Assembly: GCA_015056005.1 (NCBI GenBank)
Contig: SVHB01000025.1
Coordinates: 1 to 33,666, forward strand
DNA length: 33,666 bases
Source of the DNA: Clostridiales bacterium
GTDB taxonomy: Bacteria; Bacillota; Clostridia; Christensenellales; UBA1750
Direction of reading: 5' to 3'
Below are positions 17,217 through 26,468 of the stretch, one piece after another. The translations under genes were made by a program, and so were the position numbers. Each line of letters begins with the position of its first letter. The first letter of the stretch is position 1. Below the pieces are notes generated by a model. The model ran no database searches and was not told the origin of the DNA. It saw only the letters and a list, made by a program, of their open reading frames with translations.

Positions 17217-18410
17217 TTATTTGGTTTCTGCGAACAGATTCTCGGGATAAGTTGCAGTCTCGTATTCGTCGACCCAGGAAAGAAGCAGGGCTTCATATGC
17301 GGTGGTCTTCGCGGTCTCGTCGGCAGTGGCAACGAAATAATGACGCACATCTTCAAAGGGCATTTCGCCGGGCTCGATATCATCGGTCTTCATGATGATA
17401 TAGTAGCCTTCGTTGGTGGCAACGGGCTCGGTGAAGTCGCCGACATTTTTAAGCTCAAGCGCGGCTTTAACAGCGTTTGCGCTGATCTCGGTGGACTGCT
17501 CGGTGAGGATATAGCCGGTCTCCTGAGGAATGGTATCTGCAGTATAGATGCCGCCGCCGTAGGTCTCGATCAGAGCGATCAGATCCTCTTCGGTATTTAC
17601 GGAAGCATGAGCCTGCTTTGCGGCGCCCTCGATTATGGCAAGGTCAGCCTTGAGCTGCTTTTCATATGCATCGGGATCGCTTTCTTCAAGGGAGTTCAGC
17701 ACCTGAGTCTGCTCAGGAGAGATGGGGATAAGCGCCCATTTGTAAGCATCATAGCCATCGATCTTATAAAGCATTACTATGCCGCCGTTCCAGTAGTTGA
17801 CCATGTTATAGGGTTCCTGATCGATATACTGCTTGAGAAGTGCGAGCTGCTCGTCATAAACGGCCTTGATCTCCTCTTCGGATGCGGTGATATCATCGGT
17901 TATATGATGCTCAAGGCGGTCAAAGGTAGCGGTGGTGATGAGCTGCTCCAAAAGTCCGTCCACGGTGATGCCGAAGCCCTCTGCAAGTATCTGGGGGATC
18001 TGGCTTATGGAATCCTCAACGCCCGCTGCGGTAAACTCCTGCGCTGCAGCTTCTACATAGCCGTCGTAGGAAGCCTGCGCAGAAGCCTTCATAGTCTCCA
18101 TCTCTTCGTCAGTGAACTGATCAAGACCGAATTCTTTGATCTTGAGCTTAGCGCATTCTACCTGAACGAGCTGGTCAAGATACTGCTTTTTAAGCTCGAC
18201 AAGCTGTTCATCGGTGCCTTCGGCAGAGAGATCAAGGCCCATCTGCTCATAGCTTGAAAGCAGGTTGTTGAAGGAAAAATTAAACTGTTCAAGGGTGATC
18301 TCGGTATCTTCAACCACAGCGACAACGATCTTCTCGGGCTCCTTTGCAGAACACGAGCAGAGCATAACAAGGGATAAAAGTATCGCCATGAGTTTGATCA
18401 AAGATTTCAT
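17217..18410 (-). CDS. Lipoprotein with SurA/PrsA-like peptidyl-prolyl isomerase architecture
   Basis: Signal with lipobox-like LVMLCSCS; SurA N-like helical region; parvulin-like NVGDFTEPVATNEGYYIIMKTDD. Confidence 0.78.
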   Translation of the reverse strand: MKSLIKLMAILLSLVMLCSCSAKEPEKIVVAVVEDTEITLEQFNFSFNNLLSSYEQMGLDLSAEGTDEQLVELKKQYLDQLVQVECAKLKIKEFGLDQFTDEEMETMKASAQASYDGYVEAAAQEFTAAGVEDSISQIPQILAEGFGITVDGLLEQLITTATFDRLEHHITDDITASEEEIKAVYDEQLALLKQYIDQEPYNMVNYWNGGIVMLYKIDGYDAYKWALIPISPEQTQVLNSLEESDPDAYEKQLKADLAIIEGAAKQAHASVNTEEDLIALIETYGGGIYTADTIPQETGYILTEQSTEISANAVKAALELKNVGDFTEPVATNEGYYIIMKTDDIEPGEMPFEDVRHYFVATADETAKTTAYEALLLSWVDEYETATYPENLFAETK

Positions 18411-18541
18411 TTCATGTACTCCTTAAGTTACAGATTACTTCAAAATATTATACAATATATCGATATATTTTGCAACGCAAAAAAACATGGCGGAAAAGTT
18501 TCAGAAAACACGAAAATAAATGTCTTAAAGGTAAAAATCGT

Positions 18542-18569
18542 TTGACTTTTCATGATGCAGAGTTATAAT
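18542..18569 (+). promoter_or_regulatory. Sigma-70 type promoter for purR (TTGACT-N16-TATAAT)
   Basis: -35 at 18542-18547, -10 at 18564-18569; ATG at 18609. Confidence 0.75.
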
Positions 18570-18608
18570 AAATATGAATGTATTATTTTCACTTCCGGAG
18601 ATCATATT

Positions 18609-19430
18609 ATGGAAAAATTAAAACGAAACGACCGTGTGAGCGTCATATCCCATGTGCTTACAAGCTCGCCAAATCAGATATTTACACTTAACCATTTCTG
18701 CCAGATGTTCGATGCGGCAAAATCCACAATCAGCGAGGATATCGACCTTGTGCGAAAATGCTTTGCAAAATTCGGACTCGGCATGATAGAGACCGTTGCG
18801 GGCGCTGCAGGCGGCGTTCGCTATCTCCCCTTTCCCGTAAACGGCTCTTTGAACTTTATAAACGGGGTCTGCCATAAGCTCAGCACAAAAGACAGAGTTC
18901 TGCCCGGCGGTTATCTTTATACGAACGATATAATGTCTGATCCCAAACTTGTAAATACTATGGGAAGGCTCATCGCTTCTCAGTTTTACCGCCAGTCTCC
19001 CGATTTTGTTTTAACGGTTGAGACCAAGGGAATTTCCCTTGCGATGGCTGTTGCAAACGCCCTTGGCGTAAACGCCGTCGTTGCCAAAAGGGATCAGCAG
19101 CAGGGGCAGGATTGGCCCTTTGTCTCCATAAACTATATTTCCGGTTCAAGCGGTAAAATCCAGACAATGTCGCTTGCCAAAAAGCTGGTAAAGGAAGGTC
19201 AGCGCGCGCTTATAGTTGACGATTTTATGAAAGCCGGCGGCACCGCAAGAGGTATGATAGAAATGATGAGCGAGTTTTCCATCACCGTTGTCGGCGTTGG
19301 AATGATGATGCTTAGGGAAATGGACGTAAAGCGCAGGGTTGAAGACGTCCGATCTTTGATGATAGTAAAAAACATCGATGAAGACAGGGGCGCGACCGTT
19401 GTTCCCGCTCCCTGGATCAGCAACCTTTAA
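18609..19430 (+). CDS. purR: Pur operon repressor
   Basis: MEKLKRNDRVSVISHVLTSSPNQIFTLNHFCQMFDAAKSTISEDI; PRT-type motif ALIVDDFMKAGGTARGMI. Confidence 0.93.
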   Translation: MEKLKRNDRVSVISHVLTSSPNQIFTLNHFCQMFDAAKSTISEDIDLVRKCFAKFGLGMIETVAGAAGGVRYLPFPVNGSLNFINGVCHKLSTKDRVLPGGYLYTNDIMSDPKLVNTMGRLIASQFYRQSPDFVLTVETKGISLAMAVANALGVNAVVAKRDQQQGQDWPFVSINYISGSSGKIQTMSLAKKLVKEGQRALIVDDFMKAGGTARGMIEMMSEFSITVVGVGMMMLREMDVKRRVEDVRSLMIVKNIDEDRGATVVPAPWISNL

Positions 19431-19469
19431 GCATGTATAAGTCTGCAGGAATCAGGAGGTAATGCTCAA

Positions 19470-20855
19470 ATGAAATGCGTTTTTCTCGTTCTGGCAGCCG
19501 GAAAAGGCGAACGAATGAAAGCAAAGACTCATAAGGTTCTTCACAAGGTCTGCGGGCGGCCCATGATCGATTATATACTTGAAACAGTATCCGCAGTAAG
19601 CGAAGAAAAACCGATAGTTATAATCAGCCATGAAAAGCAGCAGGTAATGGATCATCTTGGCGACAGGGTCATCTATGTTGAACAGGATCCCAAGGACGGC
19701 TGGGGCACTGCGATGCCCGTTAAGGCTTCCAGAAAGCAGATCGAAGAGCACGGCGAATGCCTTGTGTTCACCACCTTTGGCGATACTCCGTTTTTAACTC
19801 CCGAAAGCCTTAACATGCTTAAAAATGCGGTGCTTGACGGTGCGGATGCAGCCCTTCTTTCCTGCGTGGTCGATGATCCCTTCAAGCTTGGCAGGATCCT
19901 TCGCGACGAAAACGGCAATGTTTCCCGAATTGTCGAGGAAAAGGACTGCACGGAAGAACAGAAAAAGATCAAGGAGATCAACTGCGGTTATTTCTGTTTC
20001 CGCGCAAGTGCACTGCTTGGCGTAATAGACCTTATCCAGCCCAACAACGCAAAGGGCGAGTATTATCTCACCGATACCATCGAGCTTTTGAACAAGCAGG
20101 GCAAGATCGTGAAGGCCATCATTTCCTCAGATCCTACCGAGGGACAGGGCATAAACGATAAGGCGGACCTTGCAAAGGCAAACGAGATCATGCGTCAGAG
20201 GATCAACCATAAGCTCATGGTCGACGGCGTTGAGATGATCGATCCCAAAACCACCTATATCGAGCCCACGGTAAAGATCGAGGCAGGCGTGACCATCTAC
20301 CCCGGAAGCGTACTCGAAGGCAATACCGTTATAAAATCCGGCGCAGTTCTTCGCGGAAACTGCAGGATCACCGATTCTCAGATAGGCGAAAACACCACCG
20401 TTGAGAGCAGCGTATTGATCGAGGCATCGGTTGGATGCGGTACCACCATCGGTCCCAACGCCTATTTAAGACCGGGAACGGTAGTAGGCGATAACTGCCG
20501 CGTCGGTGATTTTGTCGAGATCAAGAACTCTACCATCGGCAGAGGCACCAAAATATCTCATCTGACCTATGTGGGCGATGCTACTCTGGGCGAGAGGATA
20601 AACCTCGGCTGCGGAGTGGTATTTGTAAACTACGACGGTAAAAACAAGCAGCGCGTAAGCGTTGGTGACGACAGCTTCATCGGCTGCAACGTAAACCTTG
20701 TTGCTCCTTTGAATATTGGTAAGCGCGTTTATATCGCGGCAGGCTCCACCGTTACCAAAGATATAGAAGACGGAGCGCTTTGCATCGCAAGAGAAAGAGA
20801 AACTGTAAAACCCGGTTGGGTATGGGAGCGCATTGAGAAAGGCTTGCTGAAATAA
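19470..20855 (+). CDS. glmU: Bifunctional UDP-N-acetylglucosamine pyrophosphorylase / glucosamine-1-phosphate N-acetyltransferase
   Basis: LAAGKGERMKAKTHKVLHKVCGRPMIDYIL; left-handed beta-helix hexapeptides; GVVFVNYDGKNKQRVSVGDDSFIGCN. Confidence 0.97.
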   Translation: MKCVFLVLAAGKGERMKAKTHKVLHKVCGRPMIDYILETVSAVSEEKPIVIISHEKQQVMDHLGDRVIYVEQDPKDGWGTAMPVKASRKQIEEHGECLVFTTFGDTPFLTPESLNMLKNAVLDGADAALLSCVVDDPFKLGRILRDENGNVSRIVEEKDCTEEQKKIKEINCGYFCFRASALLGVIDLIQPNNAKGEYYLTDTIELLNKQGKIVKAIISSDPTEGQGINDKADLAKANEIMRQRINHKLMVDGVEMIDPKTTYIEPTVKIEAGVTIYPGSVLEGNTVIKSGAVLRGNCRITDSQIGENTTVESSVLIEASVGCGTTIGPNAYLRPGTVVGDNCRVGDFVEIKNSTIGRGTKISHLTYVGDATLGERINLGCGVVFVNYDGKNKQRVSVGDDSFIGCNVNLVAPLNIGKRVYIAAGSTVTKDIEDGALCIARERETVKPGWVWERIEKGLLK

Positions 20856-21302
20856 ATGATGAAGGAAAACATTAACGAAAAACTGTTTGTAGCGCTTTGC
20901 GAGTTCATGATCGTCACAAGGAAATCCGTTATCCGTCCCCTGATAACAAGCTATCGCCCCTCTATCAGCTCACTTCAGTTCAACGTGCTTTTGATGCTTG
21001 CCTTCTGGGGGCCCGAGAGCATGAGCGAGATCGCAAACAATATGGCGCTTTCCAAGCAGCAGATGACTCAGATCATAAAAAAGATGGATGAAGCAGGGCT
21101 TATCAGGCGTACCTCAGATCCTCTTGACGGAAGAAGGATCATCATCGAACTGAGCGATAAAGGCCAAGAGCTCACAAACGACATTCAGGCAAGGTTCCTG
21201 ACCTCGCTTAAATCTCGTTTTGACAAAGCAGACGATGCTCAGCTTGAACAGATACTCGCATCAATGAAGAGCCTTTATACTTTACTTGATATGGACGAAT
21301 AA
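20856..21302 (+). CDS. MarR family transcriptional regulator
   Basis: Winged-HTH pattern MSEIANNMALSKQQMTQIIKKMDEAGLIRRTSDPLDGRRIIIELSDKG; ATG directly follows the glmU stop. Confidence 0.92.
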   Translation: MMKENINEKLFVALCEFMIVTRKSVIRPLITSYRPSISSLQFNVLLMLAFWGPESMSEIANNMALSKQQMTQIIKKMDEAGLIRRTSDPLDGRRIIIELSDKGQELTNDIQARFLTSLKSRFDKADDAQLEQILASMKSLYTLLDMDE

Positions 21303-21318
21303 AAAGAGGTATAAATAT

Positions 21319-22128
21319 ATGAAAACCGTATATCTGTGTTTCCCCGGCGGCAAGCACAAGGTACTTACCATGAGCTATGACGACGGCACCGTAGCCGACA
21401 GAAAGCTCGTATCCATTTTCAACAAATACGGGATCAAGGGTACTTTCCACTTAAACGGCGGTCTTTTTTCAAACGAAGGAGTAAGAAGCCGCATCACCAA
21501 AGAGGAAGCAAAGGAGCTCTATAAAGGACACGAGATCTCCTGCCATACCTTCACCCACCCCACCATCGCCAGATGTCCCATCGAAACGGTCGCAAGACAG
21601 GTTATCGAGGACAGGATCGCGCTTGAAGAGATCGCAGGTTATCCCGTCAGAGGCATGTCCTACCCCAACGGCTCGCTTAGCGATAAGATAGTGGACCTTC
21701 TGCCGGGTCTGGGCATCGAGTATTCAAGGACCGTTGTTTCCACCTTCGGTTTTGGTATGCCCGATGACTTCCTCAGATGGAATGCAACCTGCCATCACAA
21801 CAAAAACCTTTTGGAACTTGGCAATCAGTTTGCTGCCCTAAACAAGACCCAGTACCTTTATATGATGTATGTCTGGGGTCATTCCTATGAGTTTGACAAC
21901 GACAACAACTGGGATCTTATCGAGGATTTCTGCAAAATGCTGGGCGGCAGGGACGATATCTGGTATGCCACCAACATGGAAATCGTCGAGTACATGAAGG
22001 CAAGCGAGTCTGTCCGCTTCTCCGCCAAGGGCGATATGGCAAAGAACTGTTCGGGTCTTGATATGTGGTACAGCTATGACGGTAAAATATTCATGATCCC
22101 CGCGGGTCAGACCGTTAAATTTGAATAA
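21319..22128 (+). CDS. Polysaccharide deacetylase family protein
   Basis: LTMSYDDGTVADRKLVSIFNKYGIKGTFHLNGG, HEISCHTFTHPTI, MSYPNGS. Confidence 0.9.
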   Translation: MKTVYLCFPGGKHKVLTMSYDDGTVADRKLVSIFNKYGIKGTFHLNGGLFSNEGVRSRITKEEAKELYKGHEISCHTFTHPTIARCPIETVARQVIEDRIALEEIAGYPVRGMSYPNGSLSDKIVDLLPGLGIEYSRTVVSTFGFGMPDDFLRWNATCHHNKNLLELGNQFAALNKTQYLYMMYVWGHSYEFDNDNNWDLIEDFCKMLGGRDDIWYATNMEIVEYMKASESVRFSAKGDMAKNCSGLDMWYSYDGKIFMIPAGQTVKFE

Positions 22129-22137
22129 CGACCAAAT

Positions 22138-22171
22138 AAAAAGCCATGCATTTTCCAATGCATGGCTTTTG
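22138..22171. terminator. Bidirectional terminator between convergent genes
   Basis: AAAAGCCATGCATT-TTCC-AATGCATGGCTTTT. Confidence 0.9.
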
Positions 22172-22173
22172 CT

Positions 22174-23202
22174 CTATATCAGAGTGAAATTTCCCTTTTC
22201 GTATTTATAAAGCTTTATATATGTGTAATGCGCGTTTTCTTCGTCTCTTCCGTGATGTGATACAGCAAAATTTCCGTCGCCGAAGGAATACAAACCGGTA
22301 GAGCCGTGCTCAAAATCAATACCGTTCATATCGCCATCTCCAAGGGTCAGGACCTTGCCTTCCTTTCCGATGCCTTTGAGCAGCTCGGTTTTCGGGGCAG
22401 TCTTCCAATCGATCGCAAACATCGGGGGATTTTTGAACCCGGGCTTTTTTCCCTTATAAACCGCGGCAAATGCAGTACCCGTCATCTTATCGTATTCAAG
22501 ATTCTGTATGCCGTAAGTGGTATTTCCGGTATAGACAAAATATCTTTCTTCAGCTTTTTCGGGGCCGAATTTATGCATTGCGCTCTGAGCGATGGGGGCA
22601 GCATATTCTTTTAGCATTTCCACCGGATAGGAAAGAATGATCTGATAGTCGTTATCATCTCTTTCGTTATCACCGTAAATACCGTATGCAACAAAAACGT
22701 GGTCGCATTTGCCGCTTGTTCCGGGTATGGGCGCAATGGTGAGTCCATCTATGCCGCTGCAGCCGTATCTGTGTTTTACGCCGCATTTTGGCTCAGCTTT
22801 GTAGTCATCTATAACATCCTTCAGGTATACGGCTTTCATGATACCGTCACCTGCGGCGTCCATGTTTTCCTTTGTAAGCTTATCGACATCAAAGATAGCG
22901 ATATAGAAAGCATCCTCGATCTCACTTTGCCCTGCTCTTTTGAGAATACCCTTGCCTATGGCATCGTTCTTGTATTCCAAAGAACCGTAAACCATACCGT
23001 CGTCTTCATTGAATGCAATGCAGCCAAGATGCCCCAAAAGGCCGTATGCGCTGGCTATCAGTTTTCCATCAAGGTCGGTCTTGATCAGACAGGTGGTAAA
23101 GGAATAATAAACATAGCCTTTCTTCTCATCTATGGCAATACCCTGACAATGCCCTGTTTTGTATTTGCCGGAATATATTTCTTTGGGAAAATCGTTTCTC
23201 AT
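22174..23202 (-). CDS. Hypothetical protein, possibly beta-propeller-like
   Basis: 342-aa ORF with repeated beta-rich segments (HCQGIAIDEKKGYVYYSFTT, LGCIAFNEDDGMVYGSLEY, GIQNLEYDKMTGTAFAAVYKG); begins MRNDFPKEIYSG, no obvious signal peptide. Confidence 0.7.
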   Translation of the reverse strand: MRNDFPKEIYSGKYKTGHCQGIAIDEKKGYVYYSFTTCLIKTDLDGKLIASAYGLLGHLGCIAFNEDDGMVYGSLEYKNDAIGKGILKRAGQSEIEDAFYIAIFDVDKLTKENMDAAGDGIMKAVYLKDVIDDYKAEPKCGVKHRYGCSGIDGLTIAPIPGTSGKCDHVFVAYGIYGDNERDDNDYQIILSYPVEMLKEYAAPIAQSAMHKFGPEKAEERYFVYTGNTTYGIQNLEYDKMTGTAFAAVYKGKKPGFKNPPMFAIDWKTAPKTELLKGIGKEGKVLTLGDGDMNGIDFEHGSTGLYSFGDGNFAVSHHGRDEENAHYTYIKLYKYEKGNFTLI

Positions 23203-23311
23203 ATTCTCCTCCGATTCTGTTTTTTTATTGATAAGATATCACAGAAATCCGCTGTTTTCAAGCATAGCGAAATGAGTAAATGCAAATACTTGGATAAGAG
23301 GTGAAATTAAT

Positions 23312-24565
23312 ATGAATTGCAGAATAGCGGATATCAGTGCAAGGCAGATCATCGATTCAAGGGGAAATCCCACGATCGAAGCCACGGTTACTCTTGAAAA
23401 CGGCGTTAAGGCGCATGCATCGGTGCCTTCGGGCGCATCCACCGGGCACAACGAAGCGCATGAACTCAGGGACGGCGATCCCGCATACTTGGGAAAGAGC
23501 GTATACGGTGCAGTCGCAAACATAAACGGCAGTATAAAGCACATTCTTCACGGAGCATACGCAGATGATCAAAGAAAGATCGATAAAGCTATGACAGAAG
23601 CCGACGGTACCGACAACAAGCGCAGATTCGGCGCAAACGCAATACTCTCAGTATCACTTGCCTGCGCAAAAGCTGCAGCCGAATATCATCGGCTCGAGCT
23701 TTACGAATACATCGGCGGCAAGCGAGCGATCACCCTGCCCGTTCCGATGATGAATGTACTCAACGGAGGAGCGCATGCGGGCAATAATCTTGATATACAG
23801 GAATTCATGATAATGCCCAAAGGCGCTGTAAACTTTGAACAGGCGGTGAGAATGTGCTGCGAGATATATCAGAGCCTGAAAAAACTTCTTGCATCAAAGG
23901 GACTTACAACCAACGTCGGTGACGAGGGCGGCTTTGCTCCCGACCTTAAAAGCGAAGAAGAAGCGCTCTCGCTTTTAAGCCTTGCAAGTGAAAGCGCCGG
24001 TTATATCCCCGGAAAGGATATTTTCTTTGCGCTGGATTGCGCTGCATCCGAGTGGGAAAGCGGCGTAAACTACAGGCTTCCCAAGCGAAACGTTACCCTG
24101 AGCCATGATGAGCTTATTGACTATTACACAGGGCTTGTTTCCAGATGGCCACTTGTTTCCATTGAGGATCCTTTCGCTCAGGAGGATTTTGCAAGCTTTT
24201 CAAGGCTCACCGGCGCGCTTTCCAAGGATGTGCAGATCGTGGGCGACGATCTTTTTACCACAAATACTCTGAGGTTAAAGCGCGGTATTGCAACCGGCGC
24301 GGCAAACGCTATACTCATAAAACCAAACCAGATAGGCACCTTGACAGAGACCATGGACTGCGTACGCCTTGCGCAGGAATCCGGTTACAAAGTTATAATC
24401 TCTCACAGAAGCGGCGAGACCGAAGACACCTCGATAGCCGATATCGCAGTAGGACTGAATGCCGGACAGATAAAAACAGGCGCGCCCGCCAGAAGCGAAC
24501 GCGCCGCGAAATATAACCGATTGCTGTACATTTCCCAAAGGCTTTCGCCTTTTGGAACATACTAA
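23312..24565 (+). CDS. eno: Enolase
   Basis: ARQIIDSRGNPTIEATV, SVPSGASTG, NLDIQEFMIMPKGA, GDEGGFAPDL, LIKPNQIGTLTET, SHRSGETEDTSIADIAVG. Confidence 0.95.
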   Translation: MNCRIADISARQIIDSRGNPTIEATVTLENGVKAHASVPSGASTGHNEAHELRDGDPAYLGKSVYGAVANINGSIKHILHGAYADDQRKIDKAMTEADGTDNKRRFGANAILSVSLACAKAAAEYHRLELYEYIGGKRAITLPVPMMNVLNGGAHAGNNLDIQEFMIMPKGAVNFEQAVRMCCEIYQSLKKLLASKGLTTNVGDEGGFAPDLKSEEEALSLLSLASESAGYIPGKDIFFALDCAASEWESGVNYRLPKRNVTLSHDELIDYYTGLVSRWPLVSIEDPFAQEDFASFSRLTGALSKDVQIVGDDLFTTNTLRLKRGIATGAANAILIKPNQIGTLTETMDCVRLAQESGYKVIISHRSGETEDTSIADIAVGLNAGQIKTGAPARSERAAKYNRLLYISQRLSPFGTY

Positions 24566-24567
24566 GA

Positions 24568-25860
24568 TCAATCCTTGAGGTTGAACGCTTCTTTAAGATC
24601 GTCGACCTCCTGCGGGGTGATATGGACGATATCGCCGATATCATGGCTTGCAATGATGGAATGCGCGGTGGCCTCTGCGACCTCAAGGCGGTCAAACGCC
24701 TGAAGCAGAGAGGAACCGGTCACAACAACACAGTCGTTGTTGAAAATGAGCGCGGGCACGGAATTGCCGAACTGTGCAGCCGCCTTTGCGGGATCGGAGT
24801 AAATATCCTCAAAGGGAACCTTCTTGATCTCGCGAAGGAGGATATAGCTTTCGGGAATCGTACGCGGGTCAAAAGCTTCATCGGTCACCGCAAACGCCAT
24901 AACATGCATCGGATGAGCAAGCAGAACCGCATTTATATCCGGATGCTGCTTATATATCTCGGAATGCAGTCTAACGGCACGGGAGGGCACCTTGCCCTCC
25001 TCTTTCATATCCGCCTTTATGCGGACAAGATCCTGCTCTGTGAGGTATGCTCTGTCCTTGCCAAAGGGAGTGATGATGAAAGAACCGTCGGAAAGACGGA
25101 CGGAATAGGTACCGTGGGTTGCACTGAAAAGCCCCTGCTTGTATGAACGCTTGATAAGGGTTATCATATCGCGCCTTGCAGCGCATTCCTCGGCGGAATG
25201 GATGCGGGGCACAAAATCGTCCATGAGCAGATGATTTCTTGTAAGAGTAAGCGCAAGCTTATTCTTGGGGAAAGGCCTGGGAGTACCGATTTTCCTTGCG
25301 ATGATCTCAAGGTTTGCGCTGTACTCCAAGGTTTCAAACATCATGAAGGCAGAGAACATGTCCTTACCGCCTATGCAAACGCCGTGGTTCTCAAGAATAA
25401 CGATATTGGAGCCCTTTTCAAACTCTTTACCGATATTCGCGCCAAGCTCGTTGCTGCCGGGAACGGCATAAGTTGCCATCCTCACATCGGGGCACATCTT
25501 TGCCACACTGGGCAGAAGATCGGTCGCCGGAAGCTTCCTTGCGATGGAGAACGCTACCAGCGCCGGGGGATGCGCATGCAAAACCGCATTGATATCGGGG
25601 CGCATTTCATATACGCTCTGATGGAAAGGCAGTTCGGACGAGGGCTTATGAGGACCGTAGCAGGTACCGTCGGGCGTTACCCTTATGATATCGTTTCTGG
25701 TAAGAGTACCCTTGTCGATGCCGGCGGGAGTGATCCAGATATCGCCGTTTTCGTCTTTGACCGAAAGATTGCCGCCGGACGTAGTCGTCATGCCGTGTTC
25801 ATAGATACGCTGCATGATCATGACCAGCTGATCCGCCGGATGCAAATATTCAAAGTCCAT
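24568..25860 (-). CDS. Tandem class II aldolase/adducin-domain protein
   Basis: Domain 1: TTSGGNLSVK, SSELPFHQSVYE, HAHPPALVAFS, LENHGVCIGG. Domain 2 shows matching but degenerate positions (SRAVRLHSEIYK, LAHPMHVMAF, NNDCVVVTG). Confidence 0.9.
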   Translation of the reverse strand: MDFEYLHPADQLVMIMQRIYEHGMTTTSGGNLSVKDENGDIWITPAGIDKGTLTRNDIIRVTPDGTCYGPHKPSSELPFHQSVYEMRPDINAVLHAHPPALVAFSIARKLPATDLLPSVAKMCPDVRMATYAVPGSNELGANIGKEFEKGSNIVILENHGVCIGGKDMFSAFMMFETLEYSANLEIIARKIGTPRPFPKNKLALTLTRNHLLMDDFVPRIHSAEECAARRDMITLIKRSYKQGLFSATHGTYSVRLSDGSFIITPFGKDRAYLTEQDLVRIKADMKEEGKVPSRAVRLHSEIYKQHPDINAVLLAHPMHVMAFAVTDEAFDPRTIPESYILLREIKKVPFEDIYSDPAKAAAQFGNSVPALIFNNDCVVVTGSSLLQAFDRLEVAEATAHSIIASHDIGDIVHITPQEVDDLKEAFNLKD

Positions 25861-25912
25861 GCTTATCGCCTCTAACTAAAATATTTTGAAATGCGGCAAA
25901 GCCGCAGTTTCA

Positions 25913-26335
25913 TTACAGATTTGCCTTGATAGCGTCGATGACCGCTTTCATTTCCTCATCGGAAAGGGTAACTGCGGGATCGGGATTCATAGCAAAGGTG
26001 GTGCCGAAATCTACGCCGCCGACATACTTGGGAACGATGTGGCAATGCAGATGAGTGCCGTTGTCGTTGTACATGCCGTAGTTGATCTTCTTGGGAGCAA
26101 AAGCCTTGGAAATTGCAAGACCGACTTTACGCATATCACGTGCAAAAGCGGCGGTCTGCTCTTCGGTAAGATCGTGCAGCTCGTTTACATGATCCTTGAA
26201 AGCAACGATGCAGCGACCCTTGCAAGCCTGATTGTTGAACAGATAAAGTTCGGTGGCTTCAAGATCGCAGATATATGTCATAATAGCCTTCTGTGCGTCA
26301 TTTTTCATGCAGTACATGCAAGTAGTATCTTTCAT
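25913..26335 (-). CDS. HIT family protein
   Basis: Histidine triad GTHLHCHIVPKYVGG; CMYC near the N-terminus. Confidence 0.92.
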   Translation of the reverse strand: MKDTTCMYCMKNDAQKAIMTYICDLEATELYLFNNQACKGRCIVAFKDHVNELHDLTEEQTAAFARDMRKVGLAISKAFAPKKINYGMYNDNGTHLHCHIVPKYVGGVDFGTTFAMNPDPAVTLSDEEMKAVIDAIKANL

Positions 26336-26468
26336 TGAAATACACCTCCGTATTTATTTATGTTAATTTTATAACACTTTTATTTAATCGTCAATCTTTA
26401 CATTGGTCTTCTCTTGTACAATTTAATATGATAAAATAAAATATCGCTATATAAAGGAGTGGCTGTTT

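Noticed and set aside
17058-18257. 399-aa plus-strand ORF
   Set aside because: Antisense to the foldase-like lipoprotein and the rhamnosidase start; no domain recognised.
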